A DNA stretch of 64,000 bases from positions 1,759,501 through 1,823,500 of the forward strand of contig JAUTXW010000326.1 of NCBI GenBank assembly GCA_030620095.1, in the 5' to 3' direction. The DNA comes from Kuschelorhynchus macadamiae. Its lineage: Eukaryota; Arthropoda; Insecta; Coleoptera; Curculionidae. Position 1 is the stretch's first letter. Every line of letters begins with the position of its first letter. The translations under genes and the position numbers were made by a program. The notes below the pieces were generated by a model. The model saw only the letters and a program-made list of their open reading frames with translations, was not told the origin of the DNA and did not search any database. Positions 1 to 21,730 of this stretch are shown piece after piece.

Positions 1-39
1 TCAATTAATATGCAATTTCTGATTATAATTTTTTACGTT

Positions 40-782
40 TAGACCGCAACAGAAAGGGCGGTGGCATTGGTGTATATGTTAAAAAATATTTAAAAGTTAA
101 AATAATTGCTACAATTGATACTAATCCTTTGAAGTGTTTCTGACTAAGCATTTCTTTTAATAAAGAAAAACTAGGTTTGGGGATATTTTACAAACCACCT
201 AATATTAGTTATATCTGTTTTTCTGTGTTAGAAGAGTTGATTAAAAAAATATTCCTTTCAGTAAATATAGTCATTATAACTGGTGACTTTAATGTTGATC
301 TTTTAAATAAAGGCATCAATGGTTACTATCCTGAAAACGTAATGTCATCTTTTGTTTTAAAACAAATAACTAAAGAACCAACAAGAAATATATCTTTTCC
401 AAAAATCATTGTTCATTTGTATATTGATGAAAATATTAATATAGTGGTACTTAAAAAAAATAATAAATTACTTAACTATAATGGTATATCCTTTACTGAT
501 CATAAAATCATTTTTTGTAATATTATAGTTCAATCTAACACTTATTGTCAAATGAAGTATTTTAAAATTTATAATAATATTAGTTTAGATTTATTTAATA
601 CAGATTTGTCAAACACTAACTGGAATGAAATATCAGGTCTTGATAATTTTGAAATTAAAGTTGAATCTTTTAATAATAAAATAATCAATCTATTTAATAT
701 CCGCGCTCTATTTCAATTAATAATAATCAATAAAAACAAATTAAGAATAAAAAATGTTGTCAATGGATTACACCTAATATAA
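40..782 (+). pseudogene. LINE endonuclease domain remnant
   Basis: Endonuclease part of the LINE, which in intact elements nicks target DNA for target-primed reverse transcription. The longest open stretch is 177-782 (201 codons). Visible motifs are RKGGGIGVYVK at about 50-85, GIFYKPPN near 180, the catalytic-type ITGDFNVDLL near 275-305 (normally GDFN) and SFTDHKIIF near 490 (the S/T-D-H motif of the family). A stop at about 140 and loss of frame after 782 show it is not functional. Confidence 0.72.
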
Positions 783-999
783 AAGAAATGTCAAAATTGA
801 AAAAGAAAGCATTTCAGAGATACCATACACAAAAAACTCAATCGTCGAAATTTTTTATCTGAAGCTATAAAAAAAAGAAACAAGCATTTTTAAAATATAA
901 TCTAAATTCAAATAATCCCAATCAATTTTGTAAAAATATTAAAAAATATCATATTAAGTTATCGAAGGATGGAACATTAGAACAATTATTCCCATTCCA

Positions 1000-1640
1000 A
1001 AAATAAATAATGCACGTGAAGTATGCGATTTTCATCCTATTGCGTTACTTTCAATAATATAGAAAATTCTCGAAAGAGCCAAAACCGAATTATAGATTAT
1101 ATTAATACCTATAATATTTTATTAGATAACCAATCCGGTTTTAGAAAAAAAATTAGCACCACAACATTACTTATCAAATTAAAAGATAATAGCTTAGAAA
1201 ATTGGGATATTGGATTTGCTATTAATGTAATATTACTTGATTTAGCTAAGTCGTTTAATTTTTTAAATCATGAGATACTTTTAGCATAACTTAATTACTT
1301 AGGTTTCAGTGTTAAGACATGTCACTGGTTTATCAATTACCTTTCTAACCGTAATCAGTTTACTAGAATTTCTAAGAAATACAAATTTGATACTTCCAAT
1401 ATGCTATCAATACATAAAGGAGTACCTCAAGAGTCATGGGTCTGTACTTGGCCCACTGCTTTTTATTATTTACACATTTGATTTTTATTTATTAACTAAA
1501 CATGGTAACATTTTAGCATTTGCAGATTACGCTCAAATTTACCATAAAATTAATTTAGAAAATATAAAACATTTTGTTAATTTAATAAATAAAGACCTTT
1601 TTAATATATGTAAAACCATTAAAAACCATGGATTATAAAT
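1000..1640 (+). pseudogene. LINE reverse transcriptase remnant
   Basis: Fragments of a reverse transcriptase in two frames. At 1023-1289 it reads NQSGFRKKISTTTLL followed by LLDLAKSFNFLNHEILL, corresponding to RT block A (usual form D-x-x-KAFD). At 1309-1638 it reads GSVLGPLLFIIYTFDF (usual QGS.LGP.LF..Y.ND) and LAFADYAQIY, which corresponds to the YADD active site with the second aspartate replaced by tyrosine. The frame changes between blocks and the altered active site make it inactive. Confidence 0.78.
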
Positions 1641-2432
1641 TATTATAAATAAATTTAAATTATTATTAAGTGATCCACAAAATTAACTTACTAAAATAAA
1701 AACAAATCCTAATTTTAAAATTTCTCATAGTTATACTATTCCTTTAGTTACTTCAAAGAGAAATCTTGGTGTTATTTTTTATTAAAATTTAAGTTTTATA
1801 TGACCATATAGAAAAAATCGTTAAAAATGCGTATTTTAAACTGAGAATTTCATACAATTTTATAAATACTAACACTAAACTAAAACTTGTTGATTTATTA
1901 ATTCTACGTGGCCTTTCAATTTATCATAATGTTCTAATGATAAACATACATTACAAATTTTACATAATAATTGCATCAGATATGCAATTGGTCGTACAAT
2001 ATACATCGTATATTGGTCGTACATATCTCCAATTTTTAATGGATTTAATTTATCTAGATTAAAATTTAGACGCGAAATCCACACTTATCTTGGTTTATTC
2101 ATAAAATAATTTCAAACAAATTGCCCAACTTTTTACATGAAAAAATTCAATTTCGAAATAATATTCAATTTATATCAATTTAATTACTAGAAATCAAAAT
2201 ATAAAACAAATTCTTGTCATCAAATCGAAAAATATAAATCACCTGTTAAATATATATCTTTTATAATTTATAACAATATTCTTTATGAAATAAAAAATCT
2301 TAAATATGAATCATTTAACAAATATATCAAAACTATTAATCCTGAGGTAGGATTGGAAGATCGATTACTCAGAAATCAAAATCCTACAGGTTACCTTTTA
2401 TCTAGTTTCAGTTAGTTTCTATATAGTTAATA

Positions 2433-3013
2433 TTGAATTGTAATATTTTTATTTATATATATATTTTAATTACTTCAATCAAAAAAAATGTCGGCATAAT
2501 AAATTATTTAAAAAATCAGTCTGAAAAACTACTTAAATTAATTTTAAATATTGGGCAAGGATTATGTGCGTGTAATAGCGACAAACTGGTAAAACTGGGG
2601 TACAAATTCAAGAAAGCGGTATAAAACGGCGACCAAATAAAAATCTAAAAAATCAACAAATTTTCTTATTCAATTGACTCCAAGTCTTGCAACAAAATTG
2701 AACAGACATTAACTGGTACGAATTCAACATGACGGTAAAAAATGTTCTTAAAAAATCATTGTAAAAGCTACTTATTGAATTTATTTTAAATCATGCCCAA
2801 AAATTAAGTGTGGCATAGGTAGAAATTGGTAAAATATTGGTACGAATCCAATTTTATGAAACAAAATGGCTCCCAATAAAAATGTTTGACAAGACAAAAT
2901 ACTAAATAACTATGTGCGGAACGAAATTGGGTTAAACTTTAATATTCCTGATAAAAGGAAAAATTCACAACGACGGAAGTTCCGGATAAAGGAAATTTAC
3001 CGATTTTTTTTTA
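2433..3013 (+). repeat. Dispersed repeat R1, single copy
   Basis: A copy of the R1 family described at 17830-21184. It has the same modules: an 'actggtaaaa...gtacgaattcaa' segment, a segment resembling 'aaaatggcgg', and the shared end 'gcggaac..aaattgggt' followed by 'ggaagttccggataaagg' at about 2980. It follows the LINE directly, so it may have inserted into or next to it. Confidence 0.65.
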
Positions 3014-4258
3014 TTTGCAATAGGCTTTTTCTCAACTTCTCAAAAATATATAATTATTGATACTTTGTAACTAAGCAGGTATATATGTTTCTCTAATCAG
3101 GTTTGAGTTTAAGCATGTTATATGTTATATTTACTTATGTCAGAAAGAAGGCAATCTAGTAAATGCACGTTTTGTAGACCCAAAGAATCATTTGTTTAGT
3201 TATTCGTGGATCATTTGTTTTTACTTAGTGTCATAAATCTTAGTTATCAATTTCCACCAAGTATCGGCCGAATTAATTCAAATATCTCAGTACCTACTAT
3301 ACGTTAATGCCCCGATATTTTAGTATACAGGGGTCATAATGTATCTTATAACGATACTTGCAATCTTGTCAATATTATTGTTACATGAGCTCAGAGCAAA
3401 AACAAAGATTTTGAAGAGGCTTTCAGTCGAATCCAATATATAGATTTTTGTTATGTAAGTTAATGTTGTTAATTTATAACAAGACAATATTGATTTCTAA
3501 GAGACGCCTTGCTTTTAGGGCACAACTTTGCGGGTTGTTTTAGAGTAATTTATCAGTTATCACAAATTTAGATTAGCACATCTCACGTACTTTTACACGA
3601 ATGTTTAATTACCTAGCTTTATTCAGGACTCTAATTTTAATTGTACTATTCGACCTTGTAATAAAGGTTGCAAGCCTATCGATTGTTTACCATAAATGAC
3701 AGAAATGAACGTAGGGATTAATTTAGAAACTTCAAAATTAGGCAACAAGGAAAAATTTTTTATTTATTAATACTAAATTCCTTCAGATAAGAAAAGGGGA
3801 GACTTGGTTTCTGCATAAATTATTGTCCAATTGAGAAGTATTTTTTGGTAATTATTCAATCACAACTTTTGAACAAATTATCCAAATGCAATTTTATTCA
3901 CTAGTTACCCAATTTATTCCAGGAAAGAGATATGTTGGTGTCTACAGGGTACGTAAAGAGACTATAAATTTTATTAAAGTATTCTTAATCTCGAGAATTC
4001 GCAAATATTTTGTAATTTCTTTCTAAAATACACCATATTAATTGTTTTTAAATGTGTTCAGATTATTTGTTGCGTTTAGATTGACAAACAAACATCTTTT
4101 GAGGCTTTTTCGCAACTGAACAAAAATATATAACTTTAAATTAATTGAAGCAAATATTTAATAAAATTACATATCTCAACATATTGACTAGTCTGTCTAC
4201 GTAATGTCTCGATACATAATATATTATGTATCGAAGCGCCACCGACTTTGAAAAAGAA

Positions 4259-4288
4259 ATTTTATTATTATTATTATTATTATTATTT
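4259..4288. repeat. (TTA)n microsatellite
   Basis: About ten consecutive TTA units, read directly. Confidence 0.9.
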
Positions 4289-4304
4289 TCATTATTAATA
4301 TTAT

Positions 4305-5000
4305 CATGATTAATATAAATATGTAAAGATGACGCTGTTTATTTACGAGAGGCACCGTGATTCTGGAAACATTTTATACAACAGTCCCAGTATCTACTTG
4401 TTTATTTTATTAGAGACGTCTAAAATTTTTACCTAGGTTTTGGTCACAAAAAAGCTGATTGTTGTCACGGTGTCAAACTAACAAAGATACTCAATCCATT
4501 ATTGTCCTTTTGTGATTAAGTTATTAAGAATTAGTTTGACACTGACTTCATAAAGGCAAGTTTTCAGGAAAGAGTAAAATATTATTTTTTGTTTTTAGTG
4601 CTTCTTTTTAGTTTCCAATTGCCATTTGTTTATTTTCTTTACCAGTCCTGACGTCTCAGGAAAAAACTTTTGTTTACCTGTATCTTTTAAAATATAAACA
4701 GAAACCCTATACAGGCACACGATAAACTATTAATTTTTGACAATGTGTATATCTGATGTTCTATAAATATGTTGACAAGGCGCTTTTTATATAATAGTAG
4801 CACCGTGATTCTGGCAAAATATTTTATGCAATAGATACAACAAAAATTTAAAGCTCTTCTTTGTAATGGTGTCATTTTTTAGTCATAGTTTTTAGTTTCC
4901 AATTATCATTTATTTATTTTCTTTACAAATTCCGGCGTCGCTGATAAAAATTCGTTTATCTCTATCTTTTAAAATATATACAGAAACCCAGGTACGTGAC
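4305..5000 (+). repeat. R2 repeat, two diverged tandem copies
   Basis: Two copies of a sequence with core 'gtgtatatctgatgttctat', then 'gcaccgtgattctgg', then 'tttagtttccaatt' and 'atcttttaaaatata'. The first copy covers about 4305-4720 and the second about 4732-5000. A third copy of the first half lies at 7281-7362 and a weak relative of the second half at 10565-10680. No coding potential was seen. Confidence 0.6.
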
Positions 5001-6057
5001 AAATAATTATAACGAAATTATTTAATTTTTCTGAATGTAGGTAGAGTGGTCTTAAAAAAAAAATTGTATTATCTATGAAAAATTCGAATTGGGGGAATTC
5101 AAAAGTCAAAATATTATACCACCAAATGTGAACAACTTTTCAAAGATCTTTTTTCATATGCTCTCTATACATTAAATAACCTAAAGTTTCCTTAATAAAC
5201 CCTACAAATATTCGTTCATAATTTTCTTCTCTTGAGGCAAAAAATGGGAGTCCCTTTACAAATGGAAGACCCTTCTTGTTTTAGGAAAGATGGTTTGTAA
5301 CCTTACATTTAAACATTGCCATAACTCTATTGGTCTAAAAGGAATTCATTGTGTAAGGAAAAATCAAAAAAAAAATATTTAAAACAATTTTTAGTTGTTT
5401 TAAAAGATTAACAAAATTTTGCGAATATTTATGTCCAGCTTGGTTTTATTGACTAGCTCTGTAATAATAATTTATGTAATTAGTGAATTAAGAAGTACAT
5501 TTTCTCACGAATGGAAAATTTTGCTTTATTTGTCCAAAAAATATGATGGTAAATTTTTAAATGGAGAGGAATTGTTTTGGTTAACAGGGTAGTAATAAGA
5601 CACTAAAATATTTCTACAAATTTTACTTTTATTGAAGTAATCTTAAAACTAAAGAGCAAATTTTTTTTTATCTACGGAGTAATCAGTTTTTCTATCGGAG
5701 CATAAACTTTCTTGGTTTAAATGAAACACCGTGTATTAATTTTATTTGGAAATTTAATAACAATTTTCAATACTTTCCTATGCAATTTAATACATATCAA
5801 AATACATATGTTTTTGAGTTACTGACAGCTGAAAAGTGCCACTTGTAGAAACTAAACGGCGCTACTTAGAGCAAAACAGATTTGTACTTTCCTATCTTAG
5901 GGTGCGTTTACGTTACGCATTGATAAAAGCTATAAGAGCGGAGATGAAAGTGGCGATAAAAGCCAAGTAATCCTATCTCTCTTTAGTGTGTTTATAGTAA
6001 GCTGTGAGGAAAGTGTTGCTCTAGTAGTTTATGTGAGTGAACTTATGCTATTTAAAA

Positions 6058-6166
6058 TGAGTGATTCAGAAGAAGAATTGCTGCTGTCTTTACGTGCAGT
6101 GAAGTTGTATTTTGCAAAAAGCCGACTTAAAAATGAAATATGCTGCCCACCCTATTAATGCCAGAA

Positions 6167-6230
<64 letters not shown>

Positions 6231-6240
6231 CATGTTCTGC

Positions 6241-6286
<46 letters not shown>

Positions 6287-6465
6287 GGGAGTTTCATCGT
6301 TTATATAAAGAGTTCAGAAACCATCCTGTCAAATTTTTTGGTAATATACAAATGAAGATAAATACATTCGACTACATTTTGTCCAAAATATCTAATATTT
6401 TGATAAAAATATAGTGCAATTGTGTTGTTAGGTCAATTCTTTCTGAAGAACTGCTAATGGTACAA
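6058..6465 (+). pseudogene. Harbinger transposase, N-terminal fragment
   Basis: After an ATG at 6058 the frame reads an acidic start (MSDSEEELLLSL). After the (TA)n interruption it continues with REFHRLYKEFRNHPVKFFG and INTFDYILSKI, then a stop and SILSEELLMV. This matches the N-terminal half of Harbinger (HARBI1-like) transposases, where a 'GEFHTL...L..DP..FF...RMS..TFDYIL' block precedes 'ISAEERL'. The (TA)n array sits between the first and second blocks and frame is lost, so the fragment is a pseudogene. Confidence 0.6.
6171..6286. repeat. (TA)n microsatellite
   Basis: Two (TA)n runs separated by a short 'acatatacatatacatgttc' stretch. Any open frame across it (alternating Ile-Tyr) is an artefact. 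Confidence 0.95.
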
Positions 6466-6640
6466 TAATAGTTTATTTTCGTATTTACAAGTAAACGCAA
6501 AAACCGTAATACCCGTTTGGTTTTGAGTATATATTTAGGACAAAAAAAAAGAAATAGGTCTTCTATGCTCTACAATCTAAAAAACAAATTTACACTTATG
6601 TTAATTCAAAGTTAATTATGGAATTAACTTGGGCTGTACT

Positions 6641-6806
6641 TACTATGTCATAAGTGGCATTAATTGGACTATTGTTAGAAACAATAGTTAATGAACCTGT
6701 GTCTGACGTGGCCCGTGCTTGGTTGCTCAGGAAAAATTCCTGTGTGACTTACAATATTCTCATTCGATAAGACATTATGTCATCTTTTTTCTTCTAAATA
6801 TTGCAT
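6641..6806 (+). repeat. 166-bp direct repeat, copy 1
   Basis: Runs from 'tactatgtcataagtgg' to 'cttctaaatattgcat'. The partner is at 7361-7526, same length and orientation, with roughly 90% identity by eye. Confidence 0.8.
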
Positions 6807-7360
6807 AATACATATCTCTTCCAGTTTTAACATAATATTGCAGCGGCGGAAGGCTTGCAAATGATCCATAATACTGCGTGCAGTTCCCCCTTAAAGGCTG
6901 TCAAATTCAAATGTTGGAAACTCCTTTAACTATTTAGAGGACGTAATTTCGAATTTATATTTCGAATATTCCAATATGACAACATTGTATGCTTGCGAGA
7001 CTTTAACATCGATAAGTTAAGTTTAGGTTCAAATAATGGGGTGCAGTTTGAGTTATATTTTCGACATTTAAGATGTCTCAAATCACTACTAAGCCTACTC
7101 GTATTTTCTTATATTTGTCTTCCCTTATTGATTTGATATTCATCTCTACGGATATCGTTGTCGACTTATTGAATGTTGAAAATATCAACTATTTTTATTT
7201 TTGGGCTTTCTGGTGTCACTAAGTTATAATGTTATATTTCATACGACTTTCCTGATTTTTAATGGTAGTAAGCTCAATTTTAATTTTTGACAATGTGTAT
7301 ATCTGATTTTCTATAAATATGTAAAGATGGCGCTGTTTATTAAGAGTAGCACCGTGATTC

Positions 7361-7526
7361 TACTATGTCATTAGTGGTATTAATTGGACTATTGTTAGCA
7401 ATAATAGTTAATGAACCCGTATCTGAGGTGGCCCGTGCTTGCTTGCTCAGAAAAAATCCCTGTGTGGCTTACAATATTCTCATTCGATAAGACATTATGT
7501 CATCTTTCTTCTTCTAAATATTGCAT
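7361..7526 (+). repeat. 166-bp direct repeat, copy 2
   Basis: Partner of 6641-6806. Here it follows an R2 fragment directly. Confidence 0.8.
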
Positions 7527-7979
7527 TTTTTTCGTTTTATGTTTAATAATGCGGGACCTGCGTCATCACTTGCGGGACCCTGCTTTAGTTGAACTTGAAG
7601 GTCGAGAAGAAGCTGAGTTTGCTGCTTGAGTATGCTCTTCTCGTGATGGGGAGAAAGGAATACTGTCGCTTAGCGAAAGTATAAATGAGTTTTGACTTTC
7701 CAATTTATCTTCATATATATCATTACCTATGTTCTTAGAATTAAATTGGGGTTCCGCATTTACAGTTTCCTTGCGATCGTCTAGGCTTATACTGATCTTT
7801 TAAAAATAGAAGCATTTGGAAATTCTTACATTTTACTTTCGGAGAATTCAATCCCGGATAACCGGATTTTGATTTCGAACTTCAATTTTTTGCTCACCAA
7901 GATTCCTGAAAGGAAAATTATGGCATTAGAATCGAATTGAAAATTTAAATGGCTGTGTACACGTGCGAAAGTAATGAAA

Positions 7980-8074
7980 CAAAAAGGTCTGTCTGTACTA
8001 CGTGTATATTATCTATCTCCAAGTGAGTTAGCTGATTTGGGATAATATACACGTTATACAGACAAACCTTTTTG
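7980..8074. repeat. Imperfect palindrome (about 34-bp arms)
   Basis: The left arm (7980-8013) and right arm (8040-8074) are reverse complements with about three mismatches around a loop of about 26 bp. It resembles the core of a small MITE. No target duplication was identified. Confidence 0.75.
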
Positions 8075-8164
8075 TATTATTATAGCATTCTCCGACACAA
8101 AAGAACTTTTTCAAAAACTTTCGACTCCAAAACTCTGCCAAAAATGTATTATGGCTTTATATAA

Positions 8165-9640
8165 TAATATATAAATATATATCTGTCAACTGAGCAATCA
8201 TTCAGAAGTTTAGCTTTTCTTTTTCCCTTCCGCATGAAAGTTTCTTCAATTTCAAAGTGTGAAAGAAACCATAAAAGCTATATGGCAGTGGCGGCTCGTG
8301 GGTAAAAAAATAGGGGAAATGTTAGTGAGAGAAAAGTAGGACAGACAAGGTCTAAAATAAGCATCGCATGCAAAACATTTTTTGCAAATATCCACTGCTA
8401 CACAGCTACTTAAATTCAGAAAATCAAGAATTTTAGAAATTAATATTGTAGGATTTACCGGAATAATAAAATAAAAGACCGCGAATAAAGCGCGATCACC
8501 GCGATCTACTTTGCGTACAATACGAACGGAAGCATTGAACTGCGGCTCTTCCCTAGAGGCGCGGTCTTCACACATACGATACTCTCGTTGCCACAGCAAC
8601 GCATTATTTTCAAGCATTGTTGTCGTTTCTCGCTGGAAGATTTTTACCGAGCACGCACGTGGCTCTTCCGTTGGTGGATCGACACAAACGAGTTTGCTGC
8701 CGGTGCGGTGGGCGCACATACTGGTTTACTTAAAACTCGCAAGTATATCATTTCGTTTTGTGTTTGTCGCTAGGTTTCTGACTACCGACCAGCGGCAATA
8801 CTAGGAATGCATTAAATTTAATACTGCATTTATTGATAACTTAATGAAATGAATTAAATTTAACATTGAAAAATGTAATATTGAAAATTAGTATATCGTA
8901 TTGATTTTTAAAATGTGCTAAAAATAATTTGCCAGGTTTTTTTTGGAGAAGAGGCACTCCCCCTACTTCCTCCCAATAGCTGCCACTGCTATATGGACAA
9001 TACTGCAACCAGTTCATACGAAAATTCTAACGGAACAATATTTCAAGAAAATTGCAAATGATTGCCACAATATTTGAAACTTCCCCAATTAGGTGCTCTT
9101 GATGGGAACCATATTAGGGTTAAATGTCTCTCACGTTCAGGTACTATGTTTTATAATTACAAACATTATTTCTCCCTTCGTTGTTCAAGGAGAAGTGGTT
9201 GTAAATTATATATTCATAAACATTGATGTTGTTGGCTATGGAAACAGAGCGATAGCGGAACATTTAAATCAACGGCCTTTTTTACAGTTATCAGATCGCT
9301 TCTATATCCCCAATTACCCGATTCCGAAATTACGGCACCCTACGTGTTCATAAAGGATGAAGCTTACCCACTTAATTAATTTATTGAAATCTTAAAATCG
9401 ACAACATTTGGATGTATACAAAGAATGTCTTAATTCCAGATTATCAAGGGCACGAAGAACTGTGGAGTATGTATTGTAAGTGGATAATTATAAGCAAAGC
9501 TATAGAGACCTCGACAGAAACAGCAGACGATATCGTTAAAGTTATTTGTGTCGTGTATAATACATCAATTGATGTGGAAGGAACTAAAGTTAACTTATGG
9601 GATATATCAAACATTCCAGGTATTCCTAGTAAATAAATGT
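8165..9640 (+). pseudogene. Harbinger DDE transposase, middle and C-terminal part with MITE insertion
   Basis: Coding similarity resumes at about 8175 with LSTEQSFRSLAFLF and the ERNHKSYMD segment. It is cut at 8285 by a hAT-type MITE and resumes at 8997 on the other side. Then come LGALDGNHIRVKC (first catalytic Asp block, usually 'GAIDGKHV.I'), SGTMFYNYKHYFSL, and, in another frame, APYVFIKDEAYPL (the 'F.gDeaf.L' block). The last frame, 9412-9636, ends with ETADDIVKVICVVYNT, like the Harbinger C-terminus. At least three frame changes and one stop are present. The family is DDE_Tnp_4. The assignment rests on motif order. Confidence 0.68.
8286..8988. mobile_element. hAT-type non-autonomous element (MITE), 703 bp
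   Basis: The element begins CAGTGGCGGCT and ends AGCTGCCACTG. These are terminal inverted repeats with one mismatch in 11. It is flanked by a perfect 8-bp direct repeat, ctatatgg, at 8278-8285 and 8989-8996. An 8-bp target duplication and CAGTG/CACTG termini are the signature of the hAT superfamily. Inside there is no transposase. Open frames on both strands (for example 155 codons on the minus strand) have no recognisable domain. It sits inside the Harbinger transposase, whose reading resumes after the duplication, so it is the younger insertion. Confidence 0.85.
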
Positions 9641-11857
9641 ACGTCCTGACCTTAGCCAAACATCCATGGCTGCCGAAAACGTTCGTAGTTTGTTTTAAAT
9701 GTACTCATATCACAATTGCATGTGGCCTAATTGTTGGAAGAACAAATCACTGTTTCTTATACCGAGAAACAATTATCTTGATCGAATCTGGCCATGAAAT
9801 TTAAGACGTGTCTCGGAAATAATCCTGCCACAGTTTGTGAAGTGCCAGTATTAAAGTTAACCAGCACATAACAAACTTTTATAGAAGAAATACATACGCT
9901 TTCAATTTCATAAACATGTTCGATTAAGATAATTTTTGATAACTCGGTATTCATTTTAGCGAGACGTTAAATTTTTTATGCTCCCTGGTATATCAATTTT
10001 TTTCTGGATATAAAGAGTGCGCCAGTTTTTTTGTCATTTTCTACATACATACATACATACATACATATAATGTTCCTTCAAGTAACTAGATATAATCATA
10101 TTTTCTTTTAATTTTTAAATTAACATTTATTATTTTTTACTTATTATGGACTTTGATGGCAAGAATTACTTATTCAATATTAAATTAAAAATACTAACAA
10201 TAGAGATATAGTTCTTGCAGTTGTGACTTTTTTATTGTAAATTTTTTCCTTTTTACGAAACTTTTTTTTTAATCTGAATTATACATTAATTATTAACTTT
10301 GAAAATTCACATATTTCTAGACGTCATTCCGTATCCAATAAGCTATAACTCATAGTTTTACTAGCAGTAGTAAGAATTAATACGATTTTGAGTTTTTGAA
10401 CCAGATTATTATGTGTTAAAATGCATGTTCTATTGCTCCTTATAGCAGGGGTTTTCTCAAATTTCTCGGTTATTTTTAAAGATATAGGTATCAAACTTAT
10501 TACTCTTATATTCAGCGAGGATTGAAACGATATTATAAAGGATGTTCCATTTAGAGCAACAAAGTCGATGCTCATTTTTTTACTTTCCAGTTGTCATTTG
10601 CTTATTTTTCACAAATCCTAACTTCTCGGAACGTAAAACTTTCGTATTTAATGTTTTTTTATATCTCTAAAAGTTTAGCCTGTAGACCCCATTTAAAATA
10701 TAGCCAGTCGCTCTATGCGATATATACACAAATTATGTTATGGTTTATTTTTTTAATCAATTCAAAACGAGCACAGTTTCGAGTCCCATCGAGTCCCGTC
10801 GAGAGCCAATTTACTGATTTTGCTATGTTTATAATTGTCAAAAAATGTCTTATACAAAACTGATCTGCGAATTGGACCTACTGATTCCGACTTTGATTTG
10901 AATTATAGTTTTTGAGAAAATTCCAAAAGAAGCGACCACAAAACTTATACACATTTCTCTACCAGTATCAGCTTGAACTTCAATAGGTCCAACAAAATTT
11001 TATTAAAGATAAAAAGATGTCGAAAACATTGAGGCAGTTAACGTGTTTCCACTTTTTTCAAATGTCGTTACCGTTTTTGCTCCAGTGGGCCCCGGTTGAA
11101 ACCTTGCACGTTCAGTTCGTTGATTTTTGTTTTAAATGCTTCTGATTTCCACAGAAGATTTGAGAACCCATGACCGTACATATGGTTGGAAAGTTATTAG
11201 CTAGCAAAAAAAAATGCTTCAAAATTAGTTCGGTTACAACAAAAATACAGAAATGCCCTAAGTGAACTAGCAGCTAACAAAGATACACGTCGTGAAGATG
11301 GTCGTCGTTCTAATTTTCGTGTCATCAACCTTGCCTAGGTATAAGGAAATAATACTCTTCTTTATTGATAGGGAAGGGGAATGAAATGGATGGAACTGGG
11401 TTAGCTAAAAAGACCACTTAGGCCTACCTGCTGGTTTTGTTCGACAGCAACATCGACAGTTGCGCAAAGTATATATGCTATTTATATATGTCTTATATAG
11501 AAAAGTTTCCGAGAAAAAAATACCTCGAAATGTGAATTAATGGAGAACAATCGTATACATACATAATAATGAGACCTTTGTGCCAGTACTTGGCATTTTC
11601 TAATACATAGAATATATATTTTGTTTGCATACTATAAACCAATATTCACTGAATCATCTTTCCTAAAAGACATTCAAAACGTCTTGTGAAACATTTGTTA
11701 TGTTAAATTATATACAGTACAGTACTACAAATCCTTTAATAATATGTAATTTCGTTGAAAATGATAGTGTCTTCTAACTAATTCTAAGGGAATAAAAAAT
11801 GAAGTTTAAAAAAATAATTTATTAATATAATAAATAAATAAATAAGCAAAATTAAAT
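9641..11857. other. Non-coding spacer 3' of Osiris gene 1
   Basis: Contains a short (CATA)n microsatellite at about 10042-10067 and a weak R2 relative at about 10565-10680. I see no supported gene. Short open frames of 65-90 codons have no recognisable motif. Confidence 0.5.
10042..10067. repeat. (CATA)n microsatellite
   Basis: About six tandem 'cata' units. Confidence 0.85.
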
Positions 11858-17477
<5,620 letters not shown>

Positions 17478-17829
17478 ATTTCTTTAACTATCGAACGAAT
17501 GGTAATAAAATGTTTAAACCTAATTATTTATATTACTGTGTACCAAAAAAGGAGTGGTGGTATACTTAATGAAATTTTTAGAGAGTAAAAATTTGAATTC
17601 TTTTAACTCTACCGTTTTTGAATAACAATTTTCGCCGGGCTTCTGCCGAACGGAATTAGATTTTTAGGTTAGTACTTTGCATGTGATACGCCACCAACCG
17701 AAAATAAGAGTTTTTGCGATTTTGCATGTTGCTTAATATTTAGTGAACAACAAAAAAACAGGATAATAATTTTTCATAATAAAAAAATGGTTGTCGCCTG
17801 GCGGAATTGCTTTTTACTTCCCCCGTAAA
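17478..17829. other. Upstream region of Osiris gene 1
   Basis: The interval between the start codon of gene 1 and the R1 array. Apart from the TATA candidate at 17524-17532 nothing is recognised. Confidence 0.5.
17524..17532 (-). promoter_or_regulatory. Candidate TATA box of Osiris gene 1
   Basis: TATAAATAA on the minus strand, 47 bp upstream of the start codon at 17477. The spacing suits a short 5' UTR. Prediction from sequence only. Confidence 0.45.

Positions 17830-21730
<3,901 letters not shown>

Larger units (their letters stand above)
1..2430 (+). mobile_element. Decayed non-LTR retrotransposon (LINE), 5' end outside window
   Basis: A degenerate LINE with an apurinic-type endonuclease followed by a reverse transcriptase, in the order used by the Jockey/CR1/I group. 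The reading frame is broken many times. It begins before the window: bases about 40-120 read as the start of an endonuclease domain with the typical glycine-rich RKGGGIGVYVK. The 3' part (1640-2430) has only scattered similarity and no long frame. The right boundary is approximate and set by the start of a different repeat at about 2433. No poly(A) tail or target duplication was identified. The clade is inferred from motif style only. Confidence 0.75.
3014..5899. other. Non-coding, repeat-rich spacer
   Basis: No gene is supported here. It contains a (TTA)n microsatellite at 4259-4288, the duplicated R2 sequence at 4305-5000, and a segment at about 5760-5890 (core 'gtagaaactaaacggc') that recurs at about 57160-57250. 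Short open frames in this stretch have no recognisable similarity. Confidence 0.6.
6470..8160. other. Foreign block inside the Harbinger transposase
   Basis: About 1.7 kb that separates two consecutive parts of the transposase. It contains a 166-bp direct duplication (6641-6806 and 7361-7526), an R2 fragment (7281-7362) and an imperfect palindrome (7980-8074). The boundaries are inferred from where transposase similarity stops and restarts, not from a clean target duplication. No gene in it is recognised. Confidence 0.45.
5900..9640 (+). mobile_element. Broken PIF/Harbinger-like DNA transposon
   Basis: A degenerate Harbinger element whose transposase can be followed in pieces: N-terminal part 6058-6465, middle 8165-8285, catalytic region 8997-9370 and C-terminal part 9400-9636. 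It is interrupted by a (TA)n array (6171-6286), a block of about 1.7 kb of unrelated sequence (about 6470-8160) and a hAT-type MITE (8286-8988). A plausible left end is GGGTGCGTTTACG at 5900, preceded by TTA, the target used by this superfamily. I could not find the matching right end, so the 3' limit is only the end of coding similarity. Confidence 0.6.

Noticed and set aside
8252..8719. 155-codon minus-strand frame and overlapping plus-strand frames
   Set aside because: They lie inside the hAT-type MITE, overlap each other on both strands and contain no recognised domain.
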